A stretch of DNA of 64,000 nucleotides from Caldibacillus thermoamylovorans (GCF_000751775.1 NZ_CCRF01000102.1:1-64000), one strand, 5' to 3'. Positions 39,394-48,629 are shown, numbered from the stretch's first letter. Notes: a model not told the origin generated them from the letters alone. A program made the numbers and translations.

Positions 39394-40122
39394 ATGATGA
39401 AAGTACGTCAAGATGCATGGACAGAAGAAAATGATTTATTACTAGCTGAAACTGTATTACGACATGTAAGAGAAGGAAGTACACAATTGAATGCTTTCGA
39501 AGAGGTAGGTGACAAATTAAATCGGACGAGTGCTGCGTGCGGCTTTCGTTGGAATGCGGTCGTCCGTCATAAATATGAAAAAGCCCTACAACTGGCAAAG
39601 AAACAAAGAAAACAAAAGCAAAGATTGTTAGGAAAGGATCACGGTGGCAAGAAAAAATTACTTTACCAGCCGCCAATTCCTACTCCGGAAGAATTGGAAT
39701 TATCAACTGAAATAGCAACAATTGAAACGGGTGTAATGGATCAGCCTGTTGAAGCAGGAATGGCAGAAAATCAAGTGCCTGTATCAACTGCAAGTACATC
39801 TGTCCATCCGCAAAACTTAACGATGGATATGGTCATTCGCTTTTTACAAAACTTGAACAATTCCAATCTACAAGCAAGTATTTATAAAAATGAGAATGAA
39901 AGTTTGAAACGAGAGATCGCTGATTTACGCAAACAAAACCAGGAATTAGAAGAAAAGGTCAAAGAGTTGGAAGAAAACTCAACAACAATGCAGGAAGACT
40001 ATGAAACATTAGTAAAAATTATGAACCGGGCCCGTAAACTGGTGCTGTTTGAAGAAGAGGAGAAGCCATCCACTACCTTTAAGATGGATCGTAATGGAAA
40101 TTTGGAAAAAGTTGCTGAATAA
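39394..40122 (+). CDS. rsfA: Prespore-specific regulator RsfA
   Basis: Myb/SANT-like DNA-binding regulator of the sigma-F regulon. 242 residues: N-terminal Myb-type domain ([20 protein letters not shown] ... [15 protein letters not shown]), a proline-rich middle and a C-terminal coiled coil (about 160-215). ATG pair at 39394/39397, with GGGAG 6-9 nt upstream; the longer frame from 39244 overlaps the promoter. Located next to lipL as in B. subtilis (ywfN). Confidence 0.9.
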   Translation: MMKVRQDAWTEENDLLLAETVLRHVREGSTQLNAFEEVGDKLNRTSAACGFRWNAVVRHKYEKALQLAKKQRKQKQRLLGKDHGGKKKLLYQPPIPTPEELELSTEIATIETGVMDQPVEAGMAENQVPVSTASTSVHPQNLTMDMVIRFLQNLNNSNLQASIYKNENESLKREIADLRKQNQELEEKVKELEENSTTMQEDYETLVKIMNRARKLVLFEEEEKPSTTFKMDRNGNLEKVAE

Positions 40123-40156
40123 GGTAGTCTTGGCAACAACAGAAAACATATCATAG

Positions 40157-40187
40157 GGAAGGCTTGCTCATTTTCAGCAAGCCTTCC
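40157..40187. terminator. Terminator between rsfA and lipL
   Basis: Perfect 12-bp arms GGAAGGCTTGCT (40157-40168) and AGCAAGCCTTCC (40176-40187) with a 7-nt loop, between convergent genes; T-runs are short on both sides. Confidence 0.75.
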
Positions 40188-40193
40188 GTATTC

Positions 40194-41033
40194 TTACGGC
40201 AACCATTTCTCATTTCGTTCAACTACTCTCTTATAGTAATGCTCATATAAGTCGCTTTCTTCAGCGGATAGTTGACTCGTGTAAAATTTCCCGCCGCTCA
40301 CTTTTTTCAATACTTGGAGAAAGCGTAACATACACTGTTCAATGGTGATGTCTATTCCAAGTAATTCGGATAAGGAAGCCATTACTTCCGGCTTAATTTG
40401 CGGATATGCAAATTTTGTTACCGCACCCTTCAGTGATTTTTCATAAAACTGACGAATAACCTCAGCTCTTTTGCTGCCACTGCCTGTTACACATAAATAA
40501 ATTTGGACGGCAACACCTTTTTTTACCCGCCGCTGAGAAATACCTGCAAACTTTTTTCCATTTATGCTTAAATCATAACTGCCGGGACAATAAGATCCGT
40601 GGATCTCGCCCGCCTTAATCTGATCTGTGAGGTCGGCAAACATCAATTGAACAAAACGGTACATCGCTTCGTACCCACGGTTAATCTCAATCCCCTTTTC
40701 CTTTTCGGGGAACACCAATGTAATATTAAGCACCCCTTCATCTAAGTAGACGGCAAGCCCTCCGGATGTTCGCACAATATAGCGGTAGCCGGATTCTTCT
40801 AAAAATTTTAGACCATCCACTAAATAAGGTAAGCGAATATCTTGAATCCCTAAAATAACGGAATGATGATGAACCCATGTTCTGGCGACGGCGTTTGATA
40901 GACCAGTTCCGACCGATTCACATAATGTATCGTCCATTGCAAAAGACTGAAGCGGATGGAACATTGGACCTAAACTGGATTGGTCAATAATTCTCCATTC
41001 ATCTTGTTCAAGAAGTTTAAGAACATCATCCAT
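40194..41033 (-). CDS. lipL: Octanoyl/lipoyl-[GcvH]:protein N-lipoyltransferase
   Basis: Amidotransferase that moves octanoyl from GcvH to E2 subunits of 2-oxoacid dehydrogenases. 279 residues of the biotin/lipoate ligase fold; the active-site Cys149 lies in HGSYCPGSYDLS and the conserved Lys in NGKKFAGISQRR. Matches B. subtilis YwfL (catalytic Cys150). ATG at 41033 with GGAG upstream. Confidence 0.92.
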   Translation of the reverse strand: MDDVLKLLEQDEWRIIDQSSLGPMFHPLQSFAMDDTLCESVGTGLSNAVARTWVHHHSVILGIQDIRLPYLVDGLKFLEESGYRYIVRTSGGLAVYLDEGVLNITLVFPEKEKGIEINRGYEAMYRFVQLMFADLTDQIKAGEIHGSYCPGSYDLSINGKKFAGISQRRVKKGVAVQIYLCVTGSGSKRAEVIRQFYEKSLKGAVTKFAYPQIKPEVMASLSELLGIDITIEQCMLRFLQVLKKVSGGKFYTSQLSAEESDLYEHYYKRVVERNEKWLP

Positions 41034-41084
41034 TCTTTTTTCTCCTTTTTATACGTCTCTTAAGTAGTTTTTCCTTCGTTATTA

Positions 41085-41149
41085 TAACATAAAGAAAGTT
41101 GACTCATGCGCTTCCCTTATTTGAGAAGTGCCTAAATAAGCCAACTTTC
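41085..41149 (-). terminator. Terminator after pta
   Basis: Arms GAAAGTTGAC (from 41094) and GCCAACTTTC (to 41149) with a long loop; on the minus strand followed by TTTATGTTAT. Confidence 0.6.
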
Positions 41150-41182
41150 CCCATCCTCAGTATAGATCTTTTAACAAATGCT

Positions 41183-42154
41183 TTATTGTAATGCTTGTGC
41201 AGCAGTGATCAAAGCTAATTTATAAACATCCTCTTCATTGCAACCGCGAGACAAATCGTTTACCGGTGCATTTAATCCTTGTAAAATTGGTCCTACCGCT
41301 TCAAAATTTCCGAGCCGTTGAGCGATTTTGTAACCGATGTTGCCCGCCTCTAAACTCGGGAAGATAAAGACGGTCGCATCCCCGTTAATTATCGAACCGG
41401 GCGCTTTTTTCTCCGCCACAGCTGGAACAAAGGCGGCATCAAATTGAAATTCTCCGTCAATCATCAATTCCGGATTCATTTCTTTAGCAAGTTTTACAGC
41501 TTCAGCTACTTTTTCCGTTTCTTCTGATTTAGCCGATCCTTTTGTTGAGAAACTTAACATAGCAATTTTTGGATCAATATCAAACATTTTAGCCGTCTGT
41601 TCACTTACCACTGCTACCTCTGCCAAACCTTGGGCGTCCAGGGTAATATTGATTGCACAATCAGCAAATACATATTTTTCATCGCCGCGTACCATGATAA
41701 AAGCACCGGAAGTTCTTTTGATACCCGGTTTTGTTTTTATAATTTGCAAAGCGGGTCTTACAGTGTCTGCAGTTGAATGAGCGGCACCACTTACAAGACC
41801 ATCAGCTTTTTTCAAGTAAACAAGCATTGTACCAAAATAATTTTCATCCTTTAATAATTCACGTGCTTGTTCTTCCGTTGCTTTCCCTTTGCGACGTTCA
41901 ACAAATTCTGTCACCATTTTTTCCATTTCGGGATATGTATGTGGATTTAATACTTCAATGCCTTCAATGGATACACCAAGGTCTTTTGCCTTCTGTTCCA
42001 ACTCGGCTCGGTTTCCGATCAAAACAGGTTCCAACACATGTTCTGAAGCAAGTCGAGTAGCTGCTTTTAAAATCCGTTCATCATAGCCCTCCGGAAAAAC
42101 AATACGTAAATTTTTCCCGTTCACTTTTTCTTTTATCGATGTAAATAAATCCAT
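41183..42154 (-). CDS. pta: Phosphate acetyltransferase
   Basis: Converts acetyl-CoA and phosphate to acetyl phosphate in overflow metabolism. 323 residues: LRIVFPEGYDERIL near the N-terminus, SGAAHSTADTVRPALQIIKT and the C-terminal EAVGPILQGLNAPVNDLSRG. ATG at 42154 follows AAAGGAGG by 8 nt; the longer frame to 42214 has no support. A perfect cre box lies upstream, consistent with the CcpA control of pta known in B. subtilis. Confidence 0.95.
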   Translation of the reverse strand: MDLFTSIKEKVNGKNLRIVFPEGYDERILKAATRLASEHVLEPVLIGNRAELEQKAKDLGVSIEGIEVLNPHTYPEMEKMVTEFVERRKGKATEEQARELLKDENYFGTMLVYLKKADGLVSGAAHSTADTVRPALQIIKTKPGIKRTSGAFIMVRGDEKYVFADCAINITLDAQGLAEVAVVSEQTAKMFDIDPKIAMLSFSTKGSAKSEETEKVAEAVKLAKEMNPELMIDGEFQFDAAFVPAVAEKKAPGSIINGDATVFIFPSLEAGNIGYKIAQRLGNFEAVGPILQGLNAPVNDLSRGCNEEDVYKLALITAAQALQ

Positions 42155-42307
42155 ATTGAAATCCTCCTTTAACTCCTTCATTTTTAAGGATACTATTTGT
42201 GAAAAAAATTGCAAGCTATATTAATAAATCAACAAAGATCAGGACAAGTTGTATTAGTATTGTTCGATTTTTTCCATAAACTATACCGGACAATCCTATT
42301 TTCATCA

Positions 42308-42321
42308 TGAGAACGTTCACA
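42308..42321. promoter_or_regulatory. cre (CcpA) site between pta and hemQ
   Basis: TGAGAACGTTCACA matches the consensus TGWNANCGNTNWCA at all fixed positions. It lies 154 bp upstream of the pta ATG, a distance compatible with activation of pta by CcpA, and 81 bp upstream of hemQ. Confidence 0.8.
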
Positions 42322-42401
42322 AAGTTGTCAAATGCGTTTGAGGAGAATTCGCTATTCGTCATATGGTATAGTAAAGAAAAATGGACGAGGAGTGTTGTTG
42401 A

Positions 42402-43151
42402 ATGAGTGAAGCAGTGCAAACATTGGACGGTTGGTATTGTTTACATGATTTCCGCAAAATTGATTGGACTTCTTGGAAACAATTATCAGAAGCAGAAAGA
42501 AACGAAGCGGTTCAAGAATTTGAACATATGTTAAATAATTGGCATGTTGTTGAAGAAGGAGAAAAAGGTAGCCATGCTTTTTACTCAATTGTCGGACAAA
42601 AGGCGGATTTGATGTTTATGATTTTACGGCCAACGATGGATGAGTTAAATGAAGTTGAAACAGAATTAAATAAAACAACATTGGCAGACTTTTTCATACC
42701 TGCCTATTCTTATGTATCGGTTGTGGAGTTAAGCAGTTACTTAGGGAAAGATGATGGCAGTGATCCGTACGAAAATCCGTATGTCCGTTCCAGATTATAT
42801 CCAAACCTGCCTAAGTCAAAATATTTTTGTTTCTACCCGATGGATAAACGCCGGCAAGGAAACGATAACTGGTATATGTTATCAATGGAAGAACGAAGAG
42901 ATTTCATGAGAAGTCACGGTGAAATTGGCAGAAAATACGCCGGCAAAGTAAAACAAATTATTACCGGTTCTGTTGGTTTTGACGATTGGGAATGGGGCGT
43001 TTCCCTTTTTTCTGACGATGTTTTACAGTTCAAAAAATTGGTCTATGAAATGCGCTTTGATGAAGTAAGTGCCCGGTTTGGAGAATTTGGTTCATTCTTT
43101 GTCGGGAACTTACTTGACAATGATAAATTTGAAAAAATGATGGAAATCTGA
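42402..43151 (+). CDS. hemQ: Coproheme decarboxylase
   Basis: Last step of the coproporphyrin-dependent haem pathway of Gram-positives: oxidative decarboxylation of coproheme III to haem b. 249 residues with catalytic Tyr145 in FYPMDKRR and the proximal haem ligand His172 in [13 protein letters not shown], both at the numbering used for characterised HemQ. ATG with GAGGAG 9 nt upstream. Divergent from pta as in B. subtilis (ywfI). Confidence 0.95.
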   Translation: MSEAVQTLDGWYCLHDFRKIDWTSWKQLSEAERNEAVQEFEHMLNNWHVVEEGEKGSHAFYSIVGQKADLMFMILRPTMDELNEVETELNKTTLADFFIPAYSYVSVVELSSYLGKDDGSDPYENPYVRSRLYPNLPKSKYFCFYPMDKRRQGNDNWYMLSMEERRDFMRSHGEIGRKYAGKVKQIITGSVGFDDWEWGVSLFSDDVLQFKKLVYEMRFDEVSARFGEFGSFFVGNLLDNDKFEKMMEI

Positions 43152-43160
43152 TTGTGTGAG

Positions 43161-43203
43161 GCCAAGAATGTCCCCTGAAAATCAACATTCTTGGTCTTTT
43201 TTG
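43161..43203 (+). terminator. Terminator after hemQ
   Basis: GCCAAGAATGT (43161-43171) and ACATTCTTGGT (43185-43195) followed by CTTTTTTGC. Confidence 0.9.
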
Positions 43204-43467
43204 CAAAATTGTTCTTATTAAGGACACTCAAACCACTAACATCTCCTAAAGTTTTCATCCTACTTTATTGGGACATCAGGCATTGGGCAGACATGCTTGC
43301 AACCGGGCTTGTGCTTTTTAACCGTTCAGTATATATATCAGCGGGGCGCTCGGTTTTTATTTAGGTACATAGTTTTTAGACAGCCACTTTTCTAATATCT
43401 TTTCAGTAATACCGAAAAAATACTTGCATATATATACAATGTGGGTTTTTTCGGGACCCAAATACAA

Positions 43468-43729
43468 TTATTGATCCGTTTGTGTATTCCAGCCAATTCC
43501 TCCCAACACGGTTTCCCGGTTAATTCTATCAACTGATGCAAACCATTCCTTCATTGCAGCAATCATTCCTACTTTTTGAGGATGTAAAAAAGCGACTGTA
43601 TTTTACACAGACTTCATCATAGCATAGTCTGTAAACTTGCCTATTGCATTGGTGAAAAAAAGCCCTACGGATTGAAATTTCGTTTAACCCTTTCCAGTTT
43701 ATTTGTTGCAAAATATGAACATTGGCCAA
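43468..43729 (-). pseudogene. Degraded open frame of unknown family between hemQ and cwlJ
   Basis: Minus strand reads FFTNAIGKFTDYAMMKSV, a stop, then NTVAFLHPQKVGMIAAMKEW and INRETVLGGIGWNTQTDQ ending at 43468, all in one frame. The text upstream of about 43680 is in a different frame. It looks like the C-terminal part of a gene with at least one nonsense change and one frameshift. I do not recognise the family. The rest of the 635-bp hemQ-cwlJ gap holds only the hemQ terminator. Confidence 0.35.
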
Positions 43730-43787
43730 CGATCTTTCATATATTGAAAATTAGAGCCTAACTCTATTTTGAAATGGGGGATTGTTT

Positions 43788-44210
43788 TTGGCAGTCATTC
43801 AATATAATGATGCAGACGTCCGGCTACTCGCCAGATTAATTCGGGCAGAGGCTGAAGGAGAGGGTAATCTTGGCATGCTAATGGTCGGTAACGTCGGTGT
43901 TAACCGTGTCCGTGCCGATTGCTTAGACTTTAAAGATGTCCGTTCGGTAAAACAAATGGTATTTCAATCACCCGGCGGCTTCGAGGCAACACAAAAGGGG
44001 TATTTTTATCAACCAGCTAGAGAAAATGAACTACGCCTAGCAAGAAGGGTTATTAGAGGGGAACGATTTCATCCCGCCACGAATTCACTTTGGTTTTTCA
44101 TGCCGACGGGTTCTTGTCCCGCGCAATGGTTCAATCAATGGAATTCCGGCCGATATAAGTCACACTGTTTCTATTCCCCCTCTCAATCTGCATGCCCTAC
44201 TGTCTTTTAG
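43788..44210 (+). CDS. cwlJ: Spore cortex-lytic enzyme CwlJ
   Basis: Cortex hydrolase of the SleB/hydrolase_2 family, needed for germination with Ca-dipicolinate; needs GerQ for placement. 140 residues: MAVIQYNDADVRLLARLIRA, the EAEGEGNLGMLMVGNVGVNR motif with the catalytic Glu, and WFFMPTGSCPAQWFNQWNSG. Start is the TTG at 43788, 7 nt after GGGGG, matching B. subtilis MAV; the earlier TTG at 43782 is too close. gerQ follows, as expected. Confidence 0.92.
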   Translation: MAVIQYNDADVRLLARLIRAEAEGEGNLGMLMVGNVGVNRVRADCLDFKDVRSVKQMVFQSPGGFEATQKGYFYQPARENELRLARRVIRGERFHPATNSLWFFMPTGSCPAQWFNQWNSGRYKSHCFYSPSQSACPTVF

Positions 44211-44242
44211 TTTAAAAAAATTGCATTGTAATACTGTCTTTT
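44198..44242. repeat. 34-bp duplication starting in the cwlJ stop region
   Basis: TACTGTCTTTT at 44198-44208, which includes the last cwlJ codons before TAG, recurs at 44232-44242, each followed by an A-rich AAAAATT(G/A)C tract. Confidence 0.65.
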
Positions 44243-44302
44243 CACTTAGAAAAATTACGACCACCCCTGATTCTAGTAAAAGACATTATGCAGACCCGGC
44301 GG

Positions 44303-44396
44303 AAATCAAGTGTTTATAAAAAAATATACACCGTTTTTCCTAGTTTATAAAGTTAGCCGGAATGACAAATCAAGTGTCCATTAAAAATTATATACG
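44303..44396. repeat. 64-bp duplication upstream of gerQ
   Basis: AAATCAAGTGT plus a degenerate (C/T)AT(A/T)AAAAA(A/T)TATA tract at 44303 and again at 44367. Confidence 0.6.
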
Positions 44397-44425
44397 CTTG
44401 AAATTTTTCATGAGGAGGATTTACC

Positions 44426-44947
44426 ATGAGTGCGAATTCAGGAAATTTTACAGGATATCAATATTATCGGCAAACGAATCCGTATCAACAAGCAGCAGGA
44501 GGTTTTCAATACGGGCAACCCGTACAAACCGGGCAACAAGCTGGCGCATATATACCTGGCTATCCACAAATGCCTACCTTTCCGCAAATGCCTGCGGGTA
44601 CAGCGGTACAAACACCCGGCATTGCCACGACCGGTGTTCAAGTTCCGGGAATGTTGCCAATTGAACAATCCTATATTGAAAACATACTGCGGCTAAATAA
44701 AGGAAAGCTTGTAACCGTGTATATGGCCTTTGAAGGAAGCCAAGAGTGGAATTCAAAAGTATTCCGCGGTATTGTTGAAGCAGCCGGACGAGATCACCTT
44801 ATCTTAAGCGATCCTGAAACCGGTTATCGTTATTTACTGCCAATGGTTTACTTTAATTATGCTGTTTTTGAAGAAGAAATTCAGTACGATTATCCTTTCC
44901 CCGGCACAGGATTTCAACAAGGGGTTACTACTTATCAGCCGAGATGA
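44426..44947 (+). CDS. gerQ: Spore coat protein GerQ
   Basis: Inner-coat protein required for CwlJ localisation. 173 residues: a low-complexity Gln/Tyr/Gly/Pro N-terminal half and a conserved C-terminal domain (SYIENILRLNKGKLVTVYMA, then VFRGIVEAAGRDHLILSDPE and RYLLPMVYFNYAVFEEEI). In B. subtilis GerQ is cross-linked by transglutaminase through Lys2, Lys4 and Lys5. Here the first lysine is residue 92, so that mode of cross-linking is not possible; Gln donors are abundant. ATG follows GAGGAGG by about 9 nt. Confidence 0.92.
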   Translation: MSANSGNFTGYQYYRQTNPYQQAAGGFQYGQPVQTGQQAGAYIPGYPQMPTFPQMPAGTAVQTPGIATTGVQVPGMLPIEQSYIENILRLNKGKLVTVYMAFEGSQEWNSKVFRGIVEAAGRDHLILSDPETGYRYLLPMVYFNYAVFEEEIQYDYPFPGTGFQQGVTTYQPR

Positions 44948-44966
44948 TCAGCTAACCGGATAAAGT

Positions 44967-45003
44967 GAGACTGCCCTTCGTTTCAAATAGCAGTCTCTTT
45001 TTC
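44967..45003 (+). terminator. Terminator after gerQ
   Basis: GAGACTGC (44967-44974) and GCAGTCTC (44990-44997) followed by TTTTTC. Confidence 0.9.
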
Positions 45004-45082
45004 TTGACTTTTACAGTTTCATACTTGAAGTTGGCTTCACATCTGTATTTTTTGTACGTTATATAAGACAAACAAGTTCCTA

Positions 45083-45454
45083 TTAAAATAATTTACTTGC
45101 CGCCACCATAAGCAATATCCAGGCAATCAGGAAAGATACGCCACCGATTGGTGTAATTGCCCCAAGAACCTTCACACCGGTAAGACTTAAAATATATAAA
45201 CTTCCCGAAAACAACACAATTCCGGCAAAAAACAGCCAACCTGACCAGGATATAAGTGAACTTGCCGGGAATTTTGACATTAACAGACCTACCGCCAATA
45301 AAGCAAGCGCATGAAACATTTGATATTGAACGCCGGTTTGCCATGTTGATAAATAGTGATCACTCAGTTTTCCTTCTAATATATGGGCACCAAACGCCCC
45401 CAGTGCAACAGATAAAAACCCATTTAACGCACCTAAAAATAAAAATAGATTCAT
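45083..45454 (-). CDS. ywdK: DUF423 membrane protein YwdK
   Basis: 123 residues, four transmembrane helices. N-terminus [20 protein letters not shown] and the central YHALALL-like [18 protein letters not shown] are characteristic of DUF423. Orthologue of B. subtilis YwdK. Function unknown. Convergent with gerQ. Confidence 0.9.
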   Translation of the reverse strand: MNLFLFLGALNGFLSVALGAFGAHILEGKLSDHYLSTWQTGVQYQMFHALALLAVGLLMSKFPASSLISWSGWLFFAGIVLFSGSLYILSLTGVKVLGAITPIGGVSFLIAWILLMVAASKLF

Positions 45455-45524
45455 TTATTTCACCGCTTTCCTTTCTATAAATTTTGAAATACTTTTACGG
45501 AAACATCTATGAAAATCGCCAAAG

Positions 45525-45620
45525 CACTCCAAGTCCCTTTCCTTCAACTTTTAAAAATCCTCAAGTTGCTTTTTGCCCATGTTACTTCTTGAAAATTTCC
45601 AAGTCCCTTTATCCATGCAA
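45525..45620. repeat. Short degenerate duplication between ywdK and ywdI
   Basis: CCAAGTCCCTTT occurs at about 45529 and 45599, each flanked by CTT-rich and TAAAAATC-like text, giving a period of about 70 bp. Confidence 0.45.
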
Positions 45621-45624
45621 TTAC

Positions 45625-45912
45625 TTAAAAATCAAATAAAGAGTCGCCGTTTGCCCCGTCATCTGTTTCCAGTTTCTTTTCCATCAACGTGTTCGTCGCT
45701 GTCACGGCTTTGGGTGTAGAAACAGAAATCGGCTGAACAGGTCTGGAGTATGCTTGCTCACTACCAACTGAACTTGATTCCTCCAGCATCACTTCACATA
45801 ATGTTTTAATTGCTTGTATATGTTCACGAATTTTGGTATCTGATGTTTCCCTTTTTGCTTCATTCACCTTTTCCCCCATCTTGTTCAATAAAACTTGATA
45901 GGATATTTGCAT
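45625..45912 (-). CDS. ywdI: DUF5327 protein YwdI
   Basis: 95-residue soluble protein beginning MQISYQVLLNKMGEKVNEAK; helical first half (REHIQAIKTLCEVMLEE) then a disordered Ser/Pro/Thr stretch and a short end GDSLFDF. Matches B. subtilis YwdI. Function unknown. Confidence 0.8.
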   Translation of the reverse strand: MQISYQVLLNKMGEKVNEAKRETSDTKIREHIQAIKTLCEVMLEESSSVGSEQAYSRPVQPISVSTPKAVTATNTLMEKKLETDDGANGDSLFDF

Positions 45913-46099
45913 GTCATCACCTTTTCTAACTCTTTTTTCAAACTCTTGAGCTATCCTTATTTTACAAAAAATGAATGGAATAAGCTAATGGAAGACTGTT
46001 TACAATTCCACAATTTGATAATTGCTTCTTTTTTTAGAATAGAAGACTCTTTTTTGATAAACTAAATGGTAGAAAAAGACGATAAAGGAGTTTGTGCAA

Positions 46100-46966
46100 A
46101 TGGCTAATTATCCTTCTTGGATTGAAGAAAAAGACGAGGTCTTGTGGCTTACAGAGGACGACCGGGAACATTTACAAATCAGCTACCGGTTAAAAAAAGT
46201 TATTTTTTCAGAACAGTCGCCGATTCAACATGTTATGATTGTCGAGTCGGATGATTTCGGTCGAATGCTTGTCTTGGATGGGGTCGTTCAAACTACAGCG
46301 ATGGATGGCTATATTTATAACGAAATGATTACCCATGTTCCGCTCCAACTGCACCCCAATCCGAAAAATGTGCTGATCATCGGTGGCGGTGATTGCGGGG
46401 CGGCACGAGAAGCAACGAAATACCCAAGTCTCACACAAATCGATATGGTGGAAATTGATGAACTGGTTGTGAAAGCGTGCAAGGAGCATTTACAAGAGGT
46501 TTCCGGAAATTTACATGATCCGCGGGTGAATTTTATTTTTACCGATGGACTTGCCTTCGTACAGGAAAAAGAGGATGCATATGATGTGATAATCGTGGAC
46601 TCCTCCGATCCGGTCGGTCCTGCCGAGGCATTATTTGAATACGACTTTTATCAAAATTTACATAAGGCTCTAAAGAAAGATGGTATTCTTGTTTGTCAAA
46701 GCCAGTCACCCATTTTCCAACAAGCAATTGTCAAACAAACACGAACCCATTTTGAAAAATTATTCACTGACACAAAAACCTATACCGCCATTGTCCCTAC
46801 TTATCCCGGCGGCATGTGGAGTTTCACGATCGGTACAAAAGGCAATCCGATTGAACCTGGTCGTGTCCATTTTAAAAATGTAGATACAAACTATTTTAAT
46901 CAAGGCGTTTTCGAAAGCTGCTTTACCTTGCCGGAGTTTCTGAAAAGGCTAGTGCCAAATCATTAA
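46100..46966 (+). CDS. speE: Spermidine synthase
   Basis: Transfers aminopropyl from decarboxylated S-adenosylmethionine to putrescine. 288 residues: N-terminal beta domain (LDGVVQTTAMDGYIYNEMIT), Rossmann motif VLIIGGGDCGAAREATK, acidic ligand VEIDELVV and catalytic Asp in VDSSDPVGPAE. ATG at 46100 with AAAGGAG 9 nt upstream; the GTG at 46094 is too close. In B. subtilis speB (agmatinase) follows; here a terminator and a convergent gene follow, so speB is not linked. Confidence 0.95.
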   Translation: MANYPSWIEEKDEVLWLTEDDREHLQISYRLKKVIFSEQSPIQHVMIVESDDFGRMLVLDGVVQTTAMDGYIYNEMITHVPLQLHPNPKNVLIIGGGDCGAAREATKYPSLTQIDMVEIDELVVKACKEHLQEVSGNLHDPRVNFIFTDGLAFVQEKEDAYDVIIVDSSDPVGPAEALFEYDFYQNLHKALKKDGILVCQSQSPIFQQAIVKQTRTHFEKLFTDTKTYTAIVPTYPGGMWSFTIGTKGNPIEPGRVHFKNVDTNYFNQGVFESCFTLPEFLKRLVPNH

Positions 46967-46980
46967 TAGCTGATAAAAAC

Positions 46981-47016
46981 AACGGACGAACCATCTTTGT
47001 TCTTGTTCGTCCGTTT
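46981..47016. terminator. Bidirectional terminator between speE and the DUF4230 gene
   Basis: Perfect 11-bp arms AACGGACGAAC (46981-46991) and GTTCGTCCGTT (47005-47015). Confidence 0.8.
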
Positions 47017-47022
47017 CCTACT

Positions 47023-47763
47023 TCAATTATCCTTATATTCTATTGTTGCTTTATATCCCATCCGGTTCATGAATGTTTCAATTACTTTTGTCGCTTGCTC
47101 TTCAGCGGAAGTCAGCAATCCCTGTTCAGTTGCCTCCGCTACAATTTGATCTTGGGCCAATTCAGCAAAAGCATATCCTTCATCAATGGAAGCCTCACTC
47201 CGAAACAAGCCTTCCGATGAAAAAATTTGTGCTTGATCAAAATAAAGCGTCGGTTTCTGAATAATTTCCGCTTTCGGTAAAATAAGGTGAATCGTTTTAT
47301 GATCTTCATTTATCTCTAAATCACTTTTCGTTACCTTTGACAAATCAACACCCGCAATTACTTCACCGGGAATAATGATTAAAATTTTCCGCTTCGTACC
47401 CGGAAGATTTGCGTCAATTTTTTGACCAAAAAGTTGATTATCTTCTTGTTCAACAACTGCCTTCATATAAGCTTTCGATGTCGCAAGCGTGGACAAATCT
47501 TGAATTTGCTCAACAAAACCGGCAACCTTTTGAGTCTCTCCCTCTCTCACAAATATCGAACGAATGCCAAGAAAGACGGTCAAAAGTAGGAGAAGAAGGA
47601 GGGAGAACATGATCATTCGGCTTTTTATATTTGAAAACAGTCGTCGATAGACCGTGTGTTGCCGGACTGCTGCCGTTGCACCGATTTCTGCTTTTGTCTG
47701 TTTTAATTCATTTATCATTTTCTTTATCTCTTCCAAGGTTTCTGTATCTTCCTGATGAGCCAT
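47023..47763 (-). CDS. DUF4230 membrane-anchored protein
   Basis: 246 residues with a cytoplasmic helical N-terminus (TLEEIKKMINELKQTKAEIG), one transmembrane segment (about 48-68) and an extracytoplasmic DUF4230 domain with DLSTLATSKAYMKAVVEQED and IPGEVIAGVDLSKV. Ends in an amphipathic helix. ATG at 47763 with GGGG 7 nt upstream. It is the last gene after the sugar-uptake operon; whether it belongs to that operon functionally is unknown. Confidence 0.82.
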   Translation of the reverse strand: MAHQEDTETLEEIKKMINELKQTKAEIGATAAVRQHTVYRRLFSNIKSRMIMFSLLLLLLLTVFLGIRSIFVREGETQKVAGFVEQIQDLSTLATSKAYMKAVVEQEDNQLFGQKIDANLPGTKRKILIIIPGEVIAGVDLSKVTKSDLEINEDHKTIHLILPKAEIIQKPTLYFDQAQIFSSEGLFRSEASIDEGYAFAELAQDQIVAEATEQGLLTSAEEQATKVIETFMNRMGYKATIEYKDN

Positions 47764-47916
47764 CAATCTTCCCCACCGTTTCCATTTAGATACATCTAGT
47801 TTAGCAAAATTACCTGAACAATACTATTTACAGATTCCACCAGTATTATAGATTGTTTTTACTTCACTATTCTTGAAAACTATTTACACAACATTGCCCA
47901 TTGCAACCGGTCGCAG

Positions 47917-48594
47917 TTATTCATGCTTGATTCGTAAATACATCCGATAAAAAATAAAAAATGACAAGTAAGCAATGATGGAACCGGTGAAAAAAGGAAG
48001 CAAAAACCATAACTTTGCTATACTCACATAAATAAGAAAGGTCGTTATGAAAAAGATAAGTAAAGAATAGATCGGTTTTCTAAAGGTGAAATAAAAGGCA
48101 TTTTTTAATAATGTTTTTACATCCATTTCAAAATGCACAGATAGTGAAATGAATTGTATCGTATAAACAAGCAGCCCTGCACCGAATATAAGAAAAATCA
48201 TGGAAAATACTGCATTACCAACACTTTGTAAATAATAAACATCGCCAACAATAATTAACCACAAAAACATAAAGATCAAACCGGAGATAACACTTTTTTT
48301 ATAATTATCCTTAAAATATTTAAAAAATACCGTTGCATGAGACGCTGTTTCTCTTTTCAAAACCCAGTCACGGGCAACGGCAAACAAAGCTGTTGTGCCG
48401 GGGAAAAACAGTAGAGGGACGAGAATAAAGAAACAAAGAAGATAATACAATAGCCCAATTTTCACTGGGCTAAATATCATAGTAAAAATAACAAATGCGA
48501 ATGGCAGATTTAAAATAAACCAGTAAATATTTGTCATGGTCATCTTAATAAACCATTCGACAGCTTCATTGAAAGTTTCCCAAAAACGAGCCAT
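47917..48594 (-). CDS. DUF624 (YesL-like) membrane protein
   Basis: 225 residues, five to six transmembrane helices, starting WETFNEAVEWFIKMTMTNIY as in the YesL family. Genes of this family usually accompany carbohydrate ABC transporters of the CUT1 class, as here, but their role is not established. 274 bp of degenerate repeats separate it from the permease gene. Confidence 0.88.
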   Translation of the reverse strand: MARFWETFNEAVEWFIKMTMTNIYWFILNLPFAFVIFTMIFSPVKIGLLYYLLCFFILVPLLFFPGTTALFAVARDWVLKRETASHATVFFKYFKDNYKKSVISGLIFMFLWLIIVGDVYYLQSVGNAVFSMIFLIFGAGLLVYTIQFISLSVHFEMDVKTLLKNAFYFTFRKPIYSLLIFFITTFLIYVSIAKLWFLLPFFTGSIIAYLSFFIFYRMYLRIKHE

Positions 48595-48629
48595 ATTATC
48601 ATCACTGCCTTCTTTATGACAATTTATTA

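Noticed and set aside
42353-42360. 0A-box-like TTCGTCA upstream of hemQ
   Set aside because: A single heptamer match with no flanking context and no known Spo0A control of hemQ; expected by chance in a window this size.
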